Notes: generated by a model from the sequence alone, not told the origin. Shown: positions 54,174-63,731, numbered from the stretch's first letter. The stretch: DNA of 64,000 nt from Pseudomonas grandcourensis (GCF_039909015.1 NZ_CP150919.1:5680501-5744500), one strand, 5' to 3'. A program made the numbers and translations.

Positions 54174-55157
54174 ATGGACCTGCCCAAACTGTCCATCGCG
54201 GCACTTGGCGGCACGGTAAGCATGCAAGCGAGCAATGCCGGTGAAGGCGTCATCCCGACCGTCAGCGGCGAAACCCTGCTGACTTCCATACCGGAACTGA
54301 CGACACTGGCCGGAGTTACCGTCGAGACCCTCGGCCTGCTGCCCAGTGCGTCCCTGGATTTCGAGTTTTTGCTGTACGTATTGTCCTGGGCTGAGTTTCA
54401 GGTCAAACAGGGCGCCGTTGGGGTCGTGATAACCCAGGGCACCGACACCCTCGAAGAAGCCGCGGTGTTTTTGGATTACCTGTGGCCCTACGACACCCCC
54501 TTGGTGCTGACCGGTGCCATGCGTTCCGCAGCGCAGCCAGGTGCCGATGGACCGGCCAATCTTCTGGATGCATGTCGCGTTGCCTTGGCGCAGAACAGCC
54601 GGCAGCGCGGTGTCCAGGTCGTGATGAACGGACAGATTCATCAAGCGTGCAGCGTACGTAAAACCGATTCGCTGGCATTGCAGGCGTTTTCCTCTCCGGT
54701 CGTGGGGCCCGCGGGCCTACTGTTGGAAGACCGTGTTCGCTACCTGCGCCCGCCGGGGCCGCGCACGGTGTTACCTTTGCCGCAACAGACCACACAGAAG
54801 GTTGCGCTGCTTGAGGCCTCACTTTCGGCCGACACCCTGCTACTGGAAAATATTCTCGCACTCGATTACGACGGGCTGGTGATCGGCGGTTTCGGCGCCG
54901 GCCACATCTCGCAGCGCTGGGCGACAATGATTGAGCATATTGCCGAACGAATCCCCGTGATCATTGCGACCCGAACCGGCTCAGGCTCCACTGCACGAGC
55001 CTCTTACGGTTTTGGCGGTGGTGAAATGGACTTGATCCGCAAGGGGGTATCGATGGCGGGTTTTCTATGTCCGCGAAAAGCCAGAATTCTGCTTTGGCTG
55101 CTGCTGGGTTGCCAACGGCAGCACGAGCTTGCGCAGCATCTCAACGAGGACATTTGA
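54174..55157 (+). CDS. Asparaginase-family amidohydrolase, atypical
   Basis: A 327-residue protein of the bacterial asparaginase family. Nucleophile T14 lies in LGGTVSM, the second site T90-D91 in ITQGTDTLEE and the catalytic lysine K163 in VRKTDS. GAMRSAAQPGADGPANL is conserved. Two changes stand out: the flexible-loop tyrosine (Tyr25 of E. coli AnsB) is absent (IPTVSG), and the His of HGTDT is Gln88. No signal peptide is visible, so it is probably cytoplasmic. The ATG has GAGG at seven bases. Substrate may be an amide other than asparagine. Confidence 0.85.
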   Translation: MDLPKLSIAALGGTVSMQASNAGEGVIPTVSGETLLTSIPELTTLAGVTVETLGLLPSASLDFEFLLYVLSWAEFQVKQGAVGVVITQGTDTLEEAAVFLDYLWPYDTPLVLTGAMRSAAQPGADGPANLLDACRVALAQNSRQRGVQVVMNGQIHQACSVRKTDSLALQAFSSPVVGPAGLLLEDRVRYLRPPGPRTVLPLPQQTTQKVALLEASLSADTLLLENILALDYDGLVIGGFGAGHISQRWATMIEHIAERIPVIIATRTGSGSTARASYGFGGGEMDLIRKGVSMAGFLCPRKARILLWLLLGCQRQHELAQHLNEDI

Positions 55158-55202
55158 CTTCAAAACAATGTACAAACCTGTGGGCGGAGGATTTGCGCTG
55201 AC

Positions 55203-55232
55203 AAAAAAGGCCTGCAATTGCAGGCCTTTTTT
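55203..55232. terminator. Bidirectional terminator between asparaginase and zapE
   Basis: A perfect 30-base palindrome: six A, GGCCTGCAATTGCAGGCC and six T. It ends both the accessory cluster and zapE. Confidence 0.95.
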
Positions 55233-55261
55233 ATTTTCCGAATCGTGCTTTTTTGAACAGC

Positions 55262-56356
55262 TTATGGCTTGTGCGCCCGGGCCAGGAATTCGTGGGATTG
55301 CATTTCCAGCAGTCGGCTGAGGGTCCGCTGGAACTCGAAGTTCAGGCGACCACCCGTGTACAGGTCCTTAAGCTCGACTTCGGCGGAAATGATCAGCTTC
55401 ACGTTACGGTCGTAGAACTCGTCGACCATGTTGATGAAGCGTCGGGCGATGTCGTCGGTGGTGACGCTCATCTGCTCGACATCGCTGAGCAACACGGCGT
55501 GGAAGATCTTGCCCAGTTCGATGTAGTCGTTCTGGCTGCGCGGGCCGTCGCACAGTTCACGGAAGTTGAACCAGGCCACGTCATCGCAGGTGCGCAGGGC
55601 ACGAATTTCACGGTTTTCGATCATCAGCACGTCATTTTCGACCGCTGCTGTGCATTCCGGCGTCAGCGCACGGAAGCTCTTGCGCAGGCTTTCGTTGGCG
55701 GCTTCGTCGAGTGGATAGTGGAACAGCTCGGCTTGTTCGAGGTGACGCAGACGATAGTCGACGCCGCTGTCGACGTTGACGATCTCGGTGTTCTGCTTGA
55801 TCAGCGCGATGGCCGGCAGGAAGCGCGCGCGTTGCAGGCCGTCCTTGTACAGGCCGTCCGGCACGATGTTCGACGTCGCGACCAGGGTCACGCCGTTCTT
55901 GAACAGTTCTTCCATCAGGGTGCCAAGGATCATGGCGTCAGTGATGTCGGAAACGAAGAATTCATCGAAACAGATGACCCGGGCTTCGGTGGAGAAACGC
56001 TTGGCAATGATGGTCAGCGGGTTTTTCTCGCCGCCCAGGGTCTTCATCTCTTCGTGCACGCGCTTCATGAAGCGGTGGAAGTGTGTACGGGTCTTTTCCT
56101 TGAAGGGCAGCGCTTCGAAGAAGGTGTCCACCAGGTAAGTCTTGCCGCGACCTACTCCGCCCCAGAAATACAGGCCCTTGACCGGGGTCTGATCCTTCTT
56201 GCCAAACAACTTGCCCAGCAGGCCCGGCTTGTTTTGCTCGGCCGCGACCAGGTCGTCGTACAGGCGCTGCAAATGACGCACGGCAGTTTCCTGTGCGGCG
56301 TCATGGAAGAATTCCGGGCGTTTCAGATCAGCTTGATATCGTTCTAGGGGCGTCAT
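55262..56356 (-). CDS. zapE: Cell division ATPase ZapE (AFG1-like)
   Basis: A 364-residue AAA-type ATPase with Walker A GGVGRGKT at 66-73, Walker B VICFDEFFVSD and the AFG1-family motif RFHRFMKRVHEEM-like segment after the P-loop. It interacts with FtsZ rings in E. coli. It is a single minus-strand gene, separated from trpS by about 90 bases. Confidence 0.95.
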   Translation of the reverse strand: MTPLERYQADLKRPEFFHDAAQETAVRHLQRLYDDLVAAEQNKPGLLGKLFGKKDQTPVKGLYFWGGVGRGKTYLVDTFFEALPFKEKTRTHFHRFMKRVHEEMKTLGGEKNPLTIIAKRFSTEARVICFDEFFVSDITDAMILGTLMEELFKNGVTLVATSNIVPDGLYKDGLQRARFLPAIALIKQNTEIVNVDSGVDYRLRHLEQAELFHYPLDEAANESLRKSFRALTPECTAAVENDVLMIENREIRALRTCDDVAWFNFRELCDGPRSQNDYIELGKIFHAVLLSDVEQMSVTTDDIARRFINMVDEFYDRNVKLIISAEVELKDLYTGGRLNFEFQRTLSRLLEMQSHEFLARAHKP

Positions 56357-56446
56357 AATTCGTTAGCAAGGCAACAAAAACGGGCCGACACTGTAGCGAC
56401 GACCCCGAGGAATGGCAATCGGCCCTTGGTCGGGCCGAACCGTTGT

Positions 56447-57802
56447 TTATTCCTGAACCGGCGTCAGGGCAATGCGCAAGGCTTCGATGGCCGTGTCACG
56501 CGCGGCGCTGTCGGCGAAGGTCGGGCTATCGGCAACGCACTCGCCTTCCAGCCAGACGCTGAAGCCCAGGGCTTCACTGCGCACGTCCAGATCCTGGCCC
56601 GCTTGCAGTTGCTTGGTCACTTGCCCAGCAGTTTTACCGTCGGCGAAGTTGCGCGACAGCAGCAGTTGTTCGCCATCGGCCGCCAGCAGACGGAAGCGGA
56701 AACTGCCGTCGTCTTCGCGGAAGCTGACAAAACGTGCAGCCTTCACGGCTTTCTTCTTGGTGGTCGCCGCTACTTGAGCCTGGGCAACAAAGGAGCGCAG
56801 GCCCACTGCCTCACGCAGTTCGTTGAGGAACGGAGTCGCTACCGCACGGGCCTTTTTTGCGCCGTGTTGCAGGATGTCTTCCAGATCCGCCGGGCGCTCG
56901 ATCAGCTGGTTATAACGCTCGCGGGACTCGCCCAGTTCACTGTCCAGCAACTGGAACAGACGATTCTTCGCCTCGCCCCAACCCAGGCCCTGCAACAGTT
57001 CGCTGCGGAACTCGACGGCTTGCGCCGGGGTGGCGAACGCCTGGAACAGAGTGAACAGGTGCGAATTGTCCGGATCCTTGGCTTCGCCCGGCGCGCGGGA
57101 GTCGGTGACGATCCGCGAAATCGCGTCCTTCATCTCTTTGGCGCTGCTGAACAGCGGAATGGTGTTGTCGTAGCTCTTCGACATCTTGCGGCCATCCAGG
57201 CCCGGCAACGTGGCGACGCTCTCTTCGATCAACGCCTCGGGCATGGTGAAGAACTCTTTACCCTGGCCAAACAGGTGGTTGAAGCGCTGGCCGATGTCGC
57301 GGGCCATTTCCACGTGCTGGATTTGGTCACGACCGACCGGCACCTTGTGCGCATTGAACATCAGGATGTCCGCGGCCATCAGCACCGGGTAGCTGTACAG
57401 GCCCATGGTGATGCCCGCGTCCGGGTCTTCACCGGTCTCGACGTTCTTGTCCACCGAAGCCTTGTAGGCGTGGGCGCGGTTGAGCAGGCCCTTGGCGGCA
57501 ACGCAGGTCAGCAGCCAGGTCAGCTCGGGGATTTCCGGGATGTCGGACTGGCGGTAGAAAGTCACGCGCTCGACATCCAGGCCACCGGCCAGCCAGGTCG
57601 CGGCGATTTCCAGACGCGAGCGTTGGATGCGCAGCGGGTCATCGCACTTGATCAGGGCGTGGTAGTCGGCCAGGAAGTAGAACGAATCGGCATTGCTGTC
57701 ACGGCTGGCGACGATCGCCGGGCGGATGGCGCCAGCGTAGTTGCCCAGGTGCGGTGTGCCGGTGGTGGTGATGCCGGTGAGGATACGGGTACGAGTCGTC
57801 AT
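56447..57802 (-). CDS. trpS: Tryptophanyl-tRNA synthetase with C-terminal extension
   Basis: This 451-residue class I synthetase has a HIGH-type motif TPHLGN (16-21) and KMSKS in [10 protein letters not shown]. It is about 115 residues longer than E. coli TrpS; the extra C-terminal part (after about residue 340) has a [13 protein letters not shown] stretch and looks like an added domain seen in pseudomonad TrpS proteins. The start was set at ATG 57802, which begins [10 protein letters not shown]; the ribosome binding site is weak. The hydrolase gene ends 25 bases upstream. Confidence 0.95.
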   Translation of the reverse strand: MTTRTRILTGITTTGTPHLGNYAGAIRPAIVASRDSNADSFYFLADYHALIKCDDPLRIQRSRLEIAATWLAGGLDVERVTFYRQSDIPEIPELTWLLTCVAAKGLLNRAHAYKASVDKNVETGEDPDAGITMGLYSYPVLMAADILMFNAHKVPVGRDQIQHVEMARDIGQRFNHLFGQGKEFFTMPEALIEESVATLPGLDGRKMSKSYDNTIPLFSSAKEMKDAISRIVTDSRAPGEAKDPDNSHLFTLFQAFATPAQAVEFRSELLQGLGWGEAKNRLFQLLDSELGESRERYNQLIERPADLEDILQHGAKKARAVATPFLNELREAVGLRSFVAQAQVAATTKKKAVKAARFVSFREDDGSFRFRLLAADGEQLLLSRNFADGKTAGQVTKQLQAGQDLDVRSEALGFSVWLEGECVADSPTFADSAARDTAIEALRIALTPVQE

Positions 57803-57826
57803 GGGTAATCGCTTGTCAGACTGCAA

Positions 57827-58456
57827 TCAATTCGAGAGACGCGGCAGGATCAGATCCTTGAGATCGGTCAGCTTGCCATGAAAAAAGTGTCCGCATTCTG
57901 CCACTTTCAGCAGCTCATGGGGGCGTTCGAGCTTGTCGGACCATTCGTAAACAACTTGTGGATCGATCACTTCGTCGGTTTCCGGCTGGATCAGGGTCAG
58001 TTCGCCCTGTTGCGGCAGCTGATCCTGATCGCCCAGGCGCATGACCGCCGGCGCGACCATGAACAGGTGCTTGAGCTGCTCGCCCTTCGCTTCCAGACGT
58101 CCACCGAGACTTGCTGCAACAAATCCACCGAAGGAGAAACCGAACAGGGTCAGCGGCAATTCCGGGTGTCTGGCCCTGAACCACTCGGCCACAGCCTGGG
58201 CATCATCGACTTCACCGGTACCCATGTCGTGGGTGCCTTCGCTGGCGCCGACTCCACGGTAGTTGAAACGCAAAGTAATCAAACCGGCATCACGCGCGGT
58301 ACGTTGCAGGGTCGATACCACTTTGTTGAGCATGGTGCCGCCCTGCACCGGGTTCGGATGACAGATGAGCGCCAGGCCGCGCGGCTGCTCATTATCCAGA
58401 TAAAGAGCTTCCAGTTGACCCACCGGGCCATCAATCACTACAGGGGTTTCACGCAT
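57827..58456 (-). CDS. Alpha/beta hydrolase
   Basis: This roughly 209-residue hydrolase has the nucleophile elbow GFSFGG and an acidic-His end (AECGHFFHG). LICHPNPVQGGTM and LRFNYRGVGASEG are typical of the COG2945-like hydrolases. The start is uncertain: ATG 58456 lacks a site, whereas a TTG two codons upstream has GGAG at eight bases. The open frame runs 51 codons further but that part overlaps the promoter region of the divergent gene. It is probably co-transcribed with trpS. Confidence 0.85.
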   Translation of the reverse strand: MRETPVVIDGPVGQLEALYLDNEQPRGLALICHPNPVQGGTMLNKVVSTLQRTARDAGLITLRFNYRGVGASEGTHDMGTGEVDDAQAVAEWFRARHPELPLTLFGFSFGGFVAASLGGRLEAKGEQLKHLFMVAPAVMRLGDQDQLPQQGELTLIQPETDEVIDPQVVYEWSDKLERPHELLKVAECGHFFHGKLTDLKDLILPRLSN

Positions 58457-58600
58457 AAGCAAGGAAGGAACTCCGTGACCTCGGATCGGGTCGACTCGTC
58501 TAGCAAATTGTCTGTGGCTGTCTATTGCGAGTGAATCGCGGTATACAGCGCAGGTTCGAGCCGTTAACGTAAAGCAAAGCCGTTTATAGAGGAAGGACTC

Positions 58601-59035
58601 GTGGAACACTCGCTCTTAGTTTGGTTGTTACCGACTCTTGCCCTGGTTGTGGGTGTCGCCATTGGGTTCCTGATCGCTCGCGTTGCTCCGAACGCCGCGC
58701 CCAGCCGCACGCAGCGTCAGCTGGACGACATTCAGGAACGTTTCGACAGTTATCAGAACGAGGTGGTGACCCACTTCAACAGCACCGCGACACTGGTCAA
58801 GAAACTGACTCAGAGCTATCAGGAAGTGCAGGACCATCTCGCCGAGGGCGCCAACCGCCTGGCCCTGGACGAACAGACTCGCCAACGCCTGCTGGCTTCC
58901 CTGCATGCCGATGCGGCACAGGCACCCCGTGAACGCCTGACGCCGCCGCGCAATCAGGAACCGCCTCGCGACTACGCACCGAAAGCCCCGAACGCGCCGG
59001 GCATGCTCGATGAGCATTATGGCCTGAAGAAGTAA
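58601..59035 (+). CDS. YhcB-like (DUF1043) membrane protein
   Basis: This 144-residue protein has one N-terminal membrane segment (about 6-27), a helical region (QRQLDDIQERFDSYQNEVV) and a disordered Pro/Arg-rich C-terminus. YhcB/LapD-type proteins take part in envelope growth and division in enterobacteria. The start is GTG with AGGAAGGA just upstream. A strong terminator follows, so it is monocistronic. Confidence 0.85.
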   Translation: MEHSLLVWLLPTLALVVGVAIGFLIARVAPNAAPSRTQRQLDDIQERFDSYQNEVVTHFNSTATLVKKLTQSYQEVQDHLAEGANRLALDEQTRQRLLASLHADAAQAPRERLTPPRNQEPPRDYAPKAPNAPGMLDEHYGLKK

Positions 59036-59053
59036 GCAGGTTTCGCGCATGGC

Positions 59054-59092
59054 AAAAAGCCCCCGGACAATCACTTGTCCGGGGGCTTTTTT
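59054..59092 (+). terminator. Terminator after the YhcB-like gene
   Basis: AAAAAGCCCCCGGACAA (59054-59070) and TTGTCCGGGGGCTTTTTT (59075-59092) form a 12-bp GC-rich stem with flanking A and T runs. Confidence 0.95.
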
Positions 59093-59123
59093 GTTTCTGA
59101 TCCTGTATCTCCGATGCCCACAC

Positions 59124-59227
59124 TGGCCCCTTCGCGGGCAAGCCCGCTCCCACAGGGTTATGTTTTGAATACAGATTTTGTGTAGGACATCGCCCCCTGT
59201 GGGAGCGAGCTTGCTCGCGATGGGGCC
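59124..59227. repeat. REP doublet (REPIN-like)
   Basis: CTTCGCGGGCAAGCCCGCTC near 59129-59148 faces TGTGGGAGCGAGCTTGCTCG at 59198-59217, flanked by GGCC at both outer ends. The spacer contains ACAGATTTTGTG (59171-59182), shared with the doublet at 0.5 kb. Confidence 0.9.
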
Positions 59228-59241
59228 GGAACTGACGATAC

Positions 59242-59284
59242 AAAAAAGCCCGCCTGATCTGTTTAGAATCGAGCGGGCTTTTTT
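59242..59284 (-). terminator. Terminator after the OmpA-like lipoprotein gene
   Basis: AAAAAAGCCCGC (59242-59253) pairs with GCGGGCTTTTTT (59272-59283) around an 18-base loop. The A and T runs allow it to work in both directions. Confidence 0.88.
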
Positions 59285-59307
59285 ACGCCAGGGGTTCAAT
59301 CAGACGA

Positions 59308-60048
59308 TCAAGGGTACTGCTGAACCTGACCTTGCTGCTGACCACCATACTGCTGGCCCGGAATCGCCTTGAGGTTGACCTCTACACGGCGGTTCTGCGC
59401 CCGGCCATTGACGTCAGCGTTGCTGGCAACCGGGCTGTCCGGGCCGGCGCCACGAGCGCTCAGGTTGGCGCCGCTGACACCTTGCGAGGTCAGGTAGGTT
59501 GCCACGCTCTGCGCACGACGCTGGGACAGGTCCATGTTGTGCTGACGAGCGCCGGTGCTATCGGTATAGCCGACGATCTCGATCTGGTTCTGGTTGAACT
59601 CTTTCAGCGAGCCCGCCAGGTTATTCAGCGGCTGATAGAAACCTGGGGCAATGTTCGCCGAATCGGTCGCGAATGTGATGTTGCCCGGCATGATCAGCTT
59701 GATCTGGTCGCCCTGGCGCTGCACTTCAACTCCGGTGTTGGCCATGCTGGCGCGCAGCTTTTTCTCTTGCTGATCGGCGTAGTAGCCGTAGCCGGCGGCG
59801 GAAGCACCGACCACCGCAGCACCGATCAGCGCGCCCTTGCCACGGTTATCGTGGTTGATGGCAGCACCGGCCAACGCACCGGCCAGAGCGCCGAGGCCAC
59901 CGTATTTCGCGGTCTTGCTCATGCCTTCGGAGCCGCTATCCGTCTGGCCCTGAGCCTGGCCCTGACCGCCGTATGGGTTAGGCGAGGCACAACCGGACAA
60001 AACGGCCACAGCGGTAGCGAGAATAATCAAACGACGCGTGGTGAACAT
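59308..60048 (-). CDS. OmpA-family outer-membrane lipoprotein (YiaD-like)
   Basis: This 246-residue protein has a lipobox VLSGC (Cys20), a glycine-zipper segment (about 45-95, GGLGALAGALAGAAI and GALIGAAVVGASAAGYG) and an OmpA C-terminal peptidoglycan-binding domain (IEIVGYTDSTGARQHN, LSQRRAQSVATYL, NRRVEV). It anchors the outer membrane to peptidoglycan. AGGAG precedes the ATG. It is probably monocistronic. Confidence 0.92.
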   Translation of the reverse strand: MFTTRRLIILATAVAVLSGCASPNPYGGQGQAQGQTDSGSEGMSKTAKYGGLGALAGALAGAAINHDNRGKGALIGAAVVGASAAGYGYYADQQEKKLRASMANTGVEVQRQGDQIKLIMPGNITFATDSANIAPGFYQPLNNLAGSLKEFNQNQIEIVGYTDSTGARQHNMDLSQRRAQSVATYLTSQGVSGANLSARGAGPDSPVASNADVNGRAQNRRVEVNLKAIPGQQYGGQQQGQVQQYP

Positions 60049-60151
60049 GTAAAGCTCCTACTTTTTTGCATTCTGTGGTGCAACGGACCAAGGCATCAGC
60101 CTTTGCGGGCGTTGGATCATGTTAATGGGTAAAAATTCCGAATGTTACAAA

Positions 60152-60793
60152 TCAGCCCCGAACAAAGGGGTTCTCGCGCATTTCATCGCCCAGACGGGTA
60201 TCCGGACCATGCCCGGTCACCACGGTGGCGTCTTCGTCGAGGGTGTACAGCCGCTGCTTGATCGAACGCACGATAGTCGCCTGGTCGCCGCCCCACAAAT
60301 CCGTGCGCCCGACGCCGCGACGAAACAGCGTATCGCCGGCAATCAGCAGCTTGGCCTCGGAAAACCAGAAGCTCATGGAGCCCGGTGTATGACCCGGCGT
60401 GTGCAGTGCCACGCCACAGCCGCAGGCCAGTTCTTCATCATCGGCCAGCCAGCGATCCGGGGACGGCACCGGGGTATAGGGAACGCCGAACATCTGGCAC
60501 TGCATTTCCAGGTTGTCCCACAGAAACTGGTCTTCCTTGTGCAAATGCAGGGTCGCGCCGGTTTTCTCCTTGAGTTGGCCGGAAGCCAGGAAATGATCGA
60601 GGTGCGCGTGGGTGTGAATGATGCTGACCACTTTCAGACCCAGTGCGTCGAGCCGTGCCAGGATCAGCTCATGATTGCCACCCGGATCGACGACGATGGC
60701 CTTTTTCGTTACCGGATCGCCGATGATCGTGCAGTTGCACTGCAAAGGGCCGACGGGGAAGGTTTCGCGAATGAGGGTGGGTTGCGGAGTCAT
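60152..60793 (-). CDS. MBL-fold metallo-hydrolase (glyoxalase II-like)
   Basis: This 213-residue protein has the zinc motif HTHAHLDH (H62, H64, D66, H67), GHTPGSMSFW and the later VVTGHGPDT. It resembles YcbL-type small glyoxalase II proteins. The start was set at ATG 60793 with AGG at six bases; a longer frame is not supported. The substrate is not certain. Confidence 0.88.
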   Translation of the reverse strand: MTPQPTLIRETFPVGPLQCNCTIIGDPVTKKAIVVDPGGNHELILARLDALGLKVVSIIHTHAHLDHFLASGQLKEKTGATLHLHKEDQFLWDNLEMQCQMFGVPYTPVPSPDRWLADDEELACGCGVALHTPGHTPGSMSFWFSEAKLLIAGDTLFRRGVGRTDLWGGDQATIVRSIKQRLYTLDEDATVVTGHGPDTRLGDEMRENPFVRG

Positions 60794-60879
60794 CGGGGCC
60801 TGCTCGATAAACGGGGACAAGCGATTTTCGCACAATTGGGCAGCGAGCCAATGACTGCGATGGGTAACATGAAAAATCC

Positions 60880-63618
60880 TTAACCCAACACCCCCAATTC
60901 CTTGGCCCGCGCCACCGCCTGCGTACGCCGCTCGACCCCGAGCTTGCTGTTGATATGGCTGGCGTGGGTCTTGACCGTATGCAGGGAAATAAACAGCTGA
61001 TCGCTGATTTCCTGGTTCGAACAGCCCTGGGCGATCAATCGCAGGACCGCCATTTCCCGGGTGCTGAGCTGTTCCGCGGCCGCGCAGGACTCCAGCCCGG
61101 GACGGGCAACCAATGCCGGCAGTTTTTCACTGAGACTCAGGGAAACGGGGGTTGGCTGACAGTTTTGAAGCTGCGCACGCAGCCAGTCCGGGTGCTCGGC
61201 CAACAAGCCCTCGAAGGGTTGCAGTCCCCCTCCGCCGGCGGCGTCCAGCGCCTGGGCCAGTGCCTTGCGTGCTTCCGGTTCTCGCCCGCTGCACAGCAAC
61301 AACGCCACTTTCTGGGTCAGTGCCATGGCACTGAGCATCTGCCGGCCGCTTTGCTGGCCATGTTCGAGCAGCGCATTCAAACGCCCTTCGGCCAGCATCG
61401 GCTGGCCCTGGATGACGTCGAGCAAGGCTTGTTGCAATTCGATATGCAGCGGCAATTGCGGGTGGAATTCCGGTGGTGCCGCCCCGTTTTCGCCGTTATA
61501 GGTCTGCCCCAGGCGCGCCAGCCAGGCTTCGGCCAGATCGGTGCGCCCCTGGGCCAGCCAGAGTTCACATTTGACCAGGGTGATCATGGCCAGGTAGTAG
61601 ATCGGTGGCACGTCCCAGATGTGCATGAGCCGTTCGGCTTCGGCAAGCTCGGCAAAGGCCTTGGCGAACTCGCCGCTGCTGCCTTCCAGCCTGGCAATCA
61701 CGCAGTGGCCGATCAGCACGCTGATGTCACGGCAGGCGCGCGCCTCGCTCAAGCCGGCCTGCAATCGCACCCGCGCCGCTTGTGGCTGCATGCGCAGGGC
61801 CAGCAAAAAACCTTCGTATAAGGTCAGCCGGGCGCGAACCGCATACAGCCGTTGCGCAGGCAAGCTCTGCAGGCGCTGCATTCCCTGACGGACTTCTTCC
61901 AGCGCCCGACAGATTTCCCCGCGCGTTTGCAGCACCCGGGCGCGGTCGTAGTGCGCCAGTGCTTCGAACAAGGGGTTGCCGACCCGTTGCGCCAGCTCCA
62001 GCGATTCGCGGTTAAGCCCTCGTGCCCGCCACAAATCACCGTCGGCAATGGCCAGGTTGGACAAGGTCGAGAGGCACATCAGCCGCTGGCCGTAACGCTT
62101 GGGCGGAAGACTTTCCAACGCTTCGCCGCAGTACTGCAGCGTCAGTTCGCGGTTGCCGCGCCCACGGGCAATGATGCCGCTCAACGCCAGCCATTGAGCC
62201 AGCATGGACTTCTGGGCGGTGGCCGATGGAGCAGGCAGGAAGCGGCTCAAATGGCTGGCCAGTTCTTCTGCGGCATCCAGTTGGCAAGCCATCCCCAGCG
62301 CCCAGCTATAGAGTACGATCAGTCGCGGCGTGCTGATCAGCAAGCTGTCAGGCAAGTCCATTTTCCAGCGCAGCAACATGCCGACGTTCTGCTCGGCCAG
62401 CAGTTGCTCTTCGGAGAGGTTCTGCACCAGGTTCGCCGCGACGTCCAGATGACCGGCACGCAAGGCCTGCTCCACGGCCTCATCGAGCAGGCCCTGGGCA
62501 TTGAACCAGCGGCAGGCACGCAGGTGCAGGCTGGCGGCCGGCACCATCGACTGGGAAGTCGGGCGCGTGCGCAACAGATCGGAAAACAGGTGGTGGTAAC
62601 GATACCAGTGGCCGTGTTCGTCCAGCGGCACCAGGAACACTTGGTGGGCGAGCAGGAAGCGCAGGATCTCCCCGCTGTCGTGGGCGTCGCGAACGGCATC
62701 GCACAGTTCGCTGCAAAAACGTTCCTGGGGCGCCGTGTCATAGAGGAACGACTGGACCTCGGCGGGCAGGCAATCGATGACTTCTTCGAGCAGGTAATCG
62801 CGGATCAGCCCTTCCCCGCCGTGCAACGATTGCGGCAGCGCGCCATCGGTGCCCGCCTCCGAGGCGGCCAGCAGCCAGAAGCGTAACCCCGCGACCCAAC
62901 CTTCGCTGCGCTGGATCAGGTTTTCCAGTGCCTCACCGCGCAGGGAGCTGCTGTGCCGGTCGAGCAGGCTCAAGGCCTCGTCATGGGTCAGGCGCAGATC
63001 CTGTTCATGCAACTCAAGTAATTGCCGCGACAGCCGCAGCCGTGCCAGATGCCAGTCGGGACGCTGGCGACTGGTGACCATCACCAGCAAGCCATCGGGA
63101 AGATGATTGAGGAAAAATTGCAGGCAGCGGTCCAGCACCGGCCCCTGGGCCAGATGATAATCATCCAGCACCAGCAGCAATGGCGTCGCGGTGGACAGGT
63201 GTTCGGCCAGTTCGTCGAGCAGGCCGTCCAGCCATTCTTCGAATGCGAAAGGCTGATGGCGCTGGCGCATTTTCAACAGCCCGAGGGATTGCCTGCCCAG
63301 GTGCGGAAAATAGTCCTGGAGGCCTTCCAGCAGGCGCTCGAGAAAACGTCCCGGGTCACTGTCTCGCGGGCTCAACCCCAGCCAGAGACTTTGCCAGTGC
63401 GCCGGCAACCCCTGACAAAACTCCACCGCCAACGAACTCTTGCCGAACCCTGCCGGTGCGCTGACCAGCAACAGCCTGCCACCGAGCCCGGCACTCAGGC
63501 GCTCGCACAAACGTGGACGCAGCACATGGCCGTCGGGCAACGGCGGGCGGAAGAAGCGCCCGTCGAGTGTCGCGACAGCAACGTTTGCAGAACCTGGGGG
63601 TGTAGACAAATCAGTCAT
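60880..63618 (-). CDS. MalT/AlkS-type LuxR-family regulator
   Basis: A 912-residue ATP-dependent activator with an N-terminal NTPase domain (Walker A SAPAGFGKSS at 53-62, Walker B LLLVLDDYH), a central TPR-like region of about 450 residues, and a C-terminal LuxR helix-turn-helix (LSTREMAVLRLIAQGCSNQE, VKTHASHINSKLGV). Such proteins sense small inducers. The upstream gene ends 176 bases away with its own terminator and is a DUF1329 gene; in P. putida a MalT-like regulator lies beside DUF1302/DUF1329 genes, and control of that set is a plausible inference. Confidence 0.92.
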   Translation of the reverse strand: MTDLSTPPGSANVAVATLDGRFFRPPLPDGHVLRPRLCERLSAGLGGRLLLVSAPAGFGKSSLAVEFCQGLPAHWQSLWLGLSPRDSDPGRFLERLLEGLQDYFPHLGRQSLGLLKMRQRHQPFAFEEWLDGLLDELAEHLSTATPLLLVLDDYHLAQGPVLDRCLQFFLNHLPDGLLVMVTSRQRPDWHLARLRLSRQLLELHEQDLRLTHDEALSLLDRHSSSLRGEALENLIQRSEGWVAGLRFWLLAASEAGTDGALPQSLHGGEGLIRDYLLEEVIDCLPAEVQSFLYDTAPQERFCSELCDAVRDAHDSGEILRFLLAHQVFLVPLDEHGHWYRYHHLFSDLLRTRPTSQSMVPAASLHLRACRWFNAQGLLDEAVEQALRAGHLDVAANLVQNLSEEQLLAEQNVGMLLRWKMDLPDSLLISTPRLIVLYSWALGMACQLDAAEELASHLSRFLPAPSATAQKSMLAQWLALSGIIARGRGNRELTLQYCGEALESLPPKRYGQRLMCLSTLSNLAIADGDLWRARGLNRESLELAQRVGNPLFEALAHYDRARVLQTRGEICRALEEVRQGMQRLQSLPAQRLYAVRARLTLYEGFLLALRMQPQAARVRLQAGLSEARACRDISVLIGHCVIARLEGSSGEFAKAFAELAEAERLMHIWDVPPIYYLAMITLVKCELWLAQGRTDLAEAWLARLGQTYNGENGAAPPEFHPQLPLHIELQQALLDVIQGQPMLAEGRLNALLEHGQQSGRQMLSAMALTQKVALLLCSGREPEARKALAQALDAAGGGGLQPFEGLLAEHPDWLRAQLQNCQPTPVSLSLSEKLPALVARPGLESCAAAEQLSTREMAVLRLIAQGCSNQEISDQLFISLHTVKTHASHINSKLGVERRTQAVARAKELGVLG

Positions 63619-63731
63619 AGCCGGCTCTTGTTTGAATTGCAGGTGGCGGCGTTGCAGATGTCCGCAGACTAGCCGTAAACGGATAGGGAATGAAGGTAAT
63701 TGCTACAAATGGCTACAAAAAGTCTACAAGC

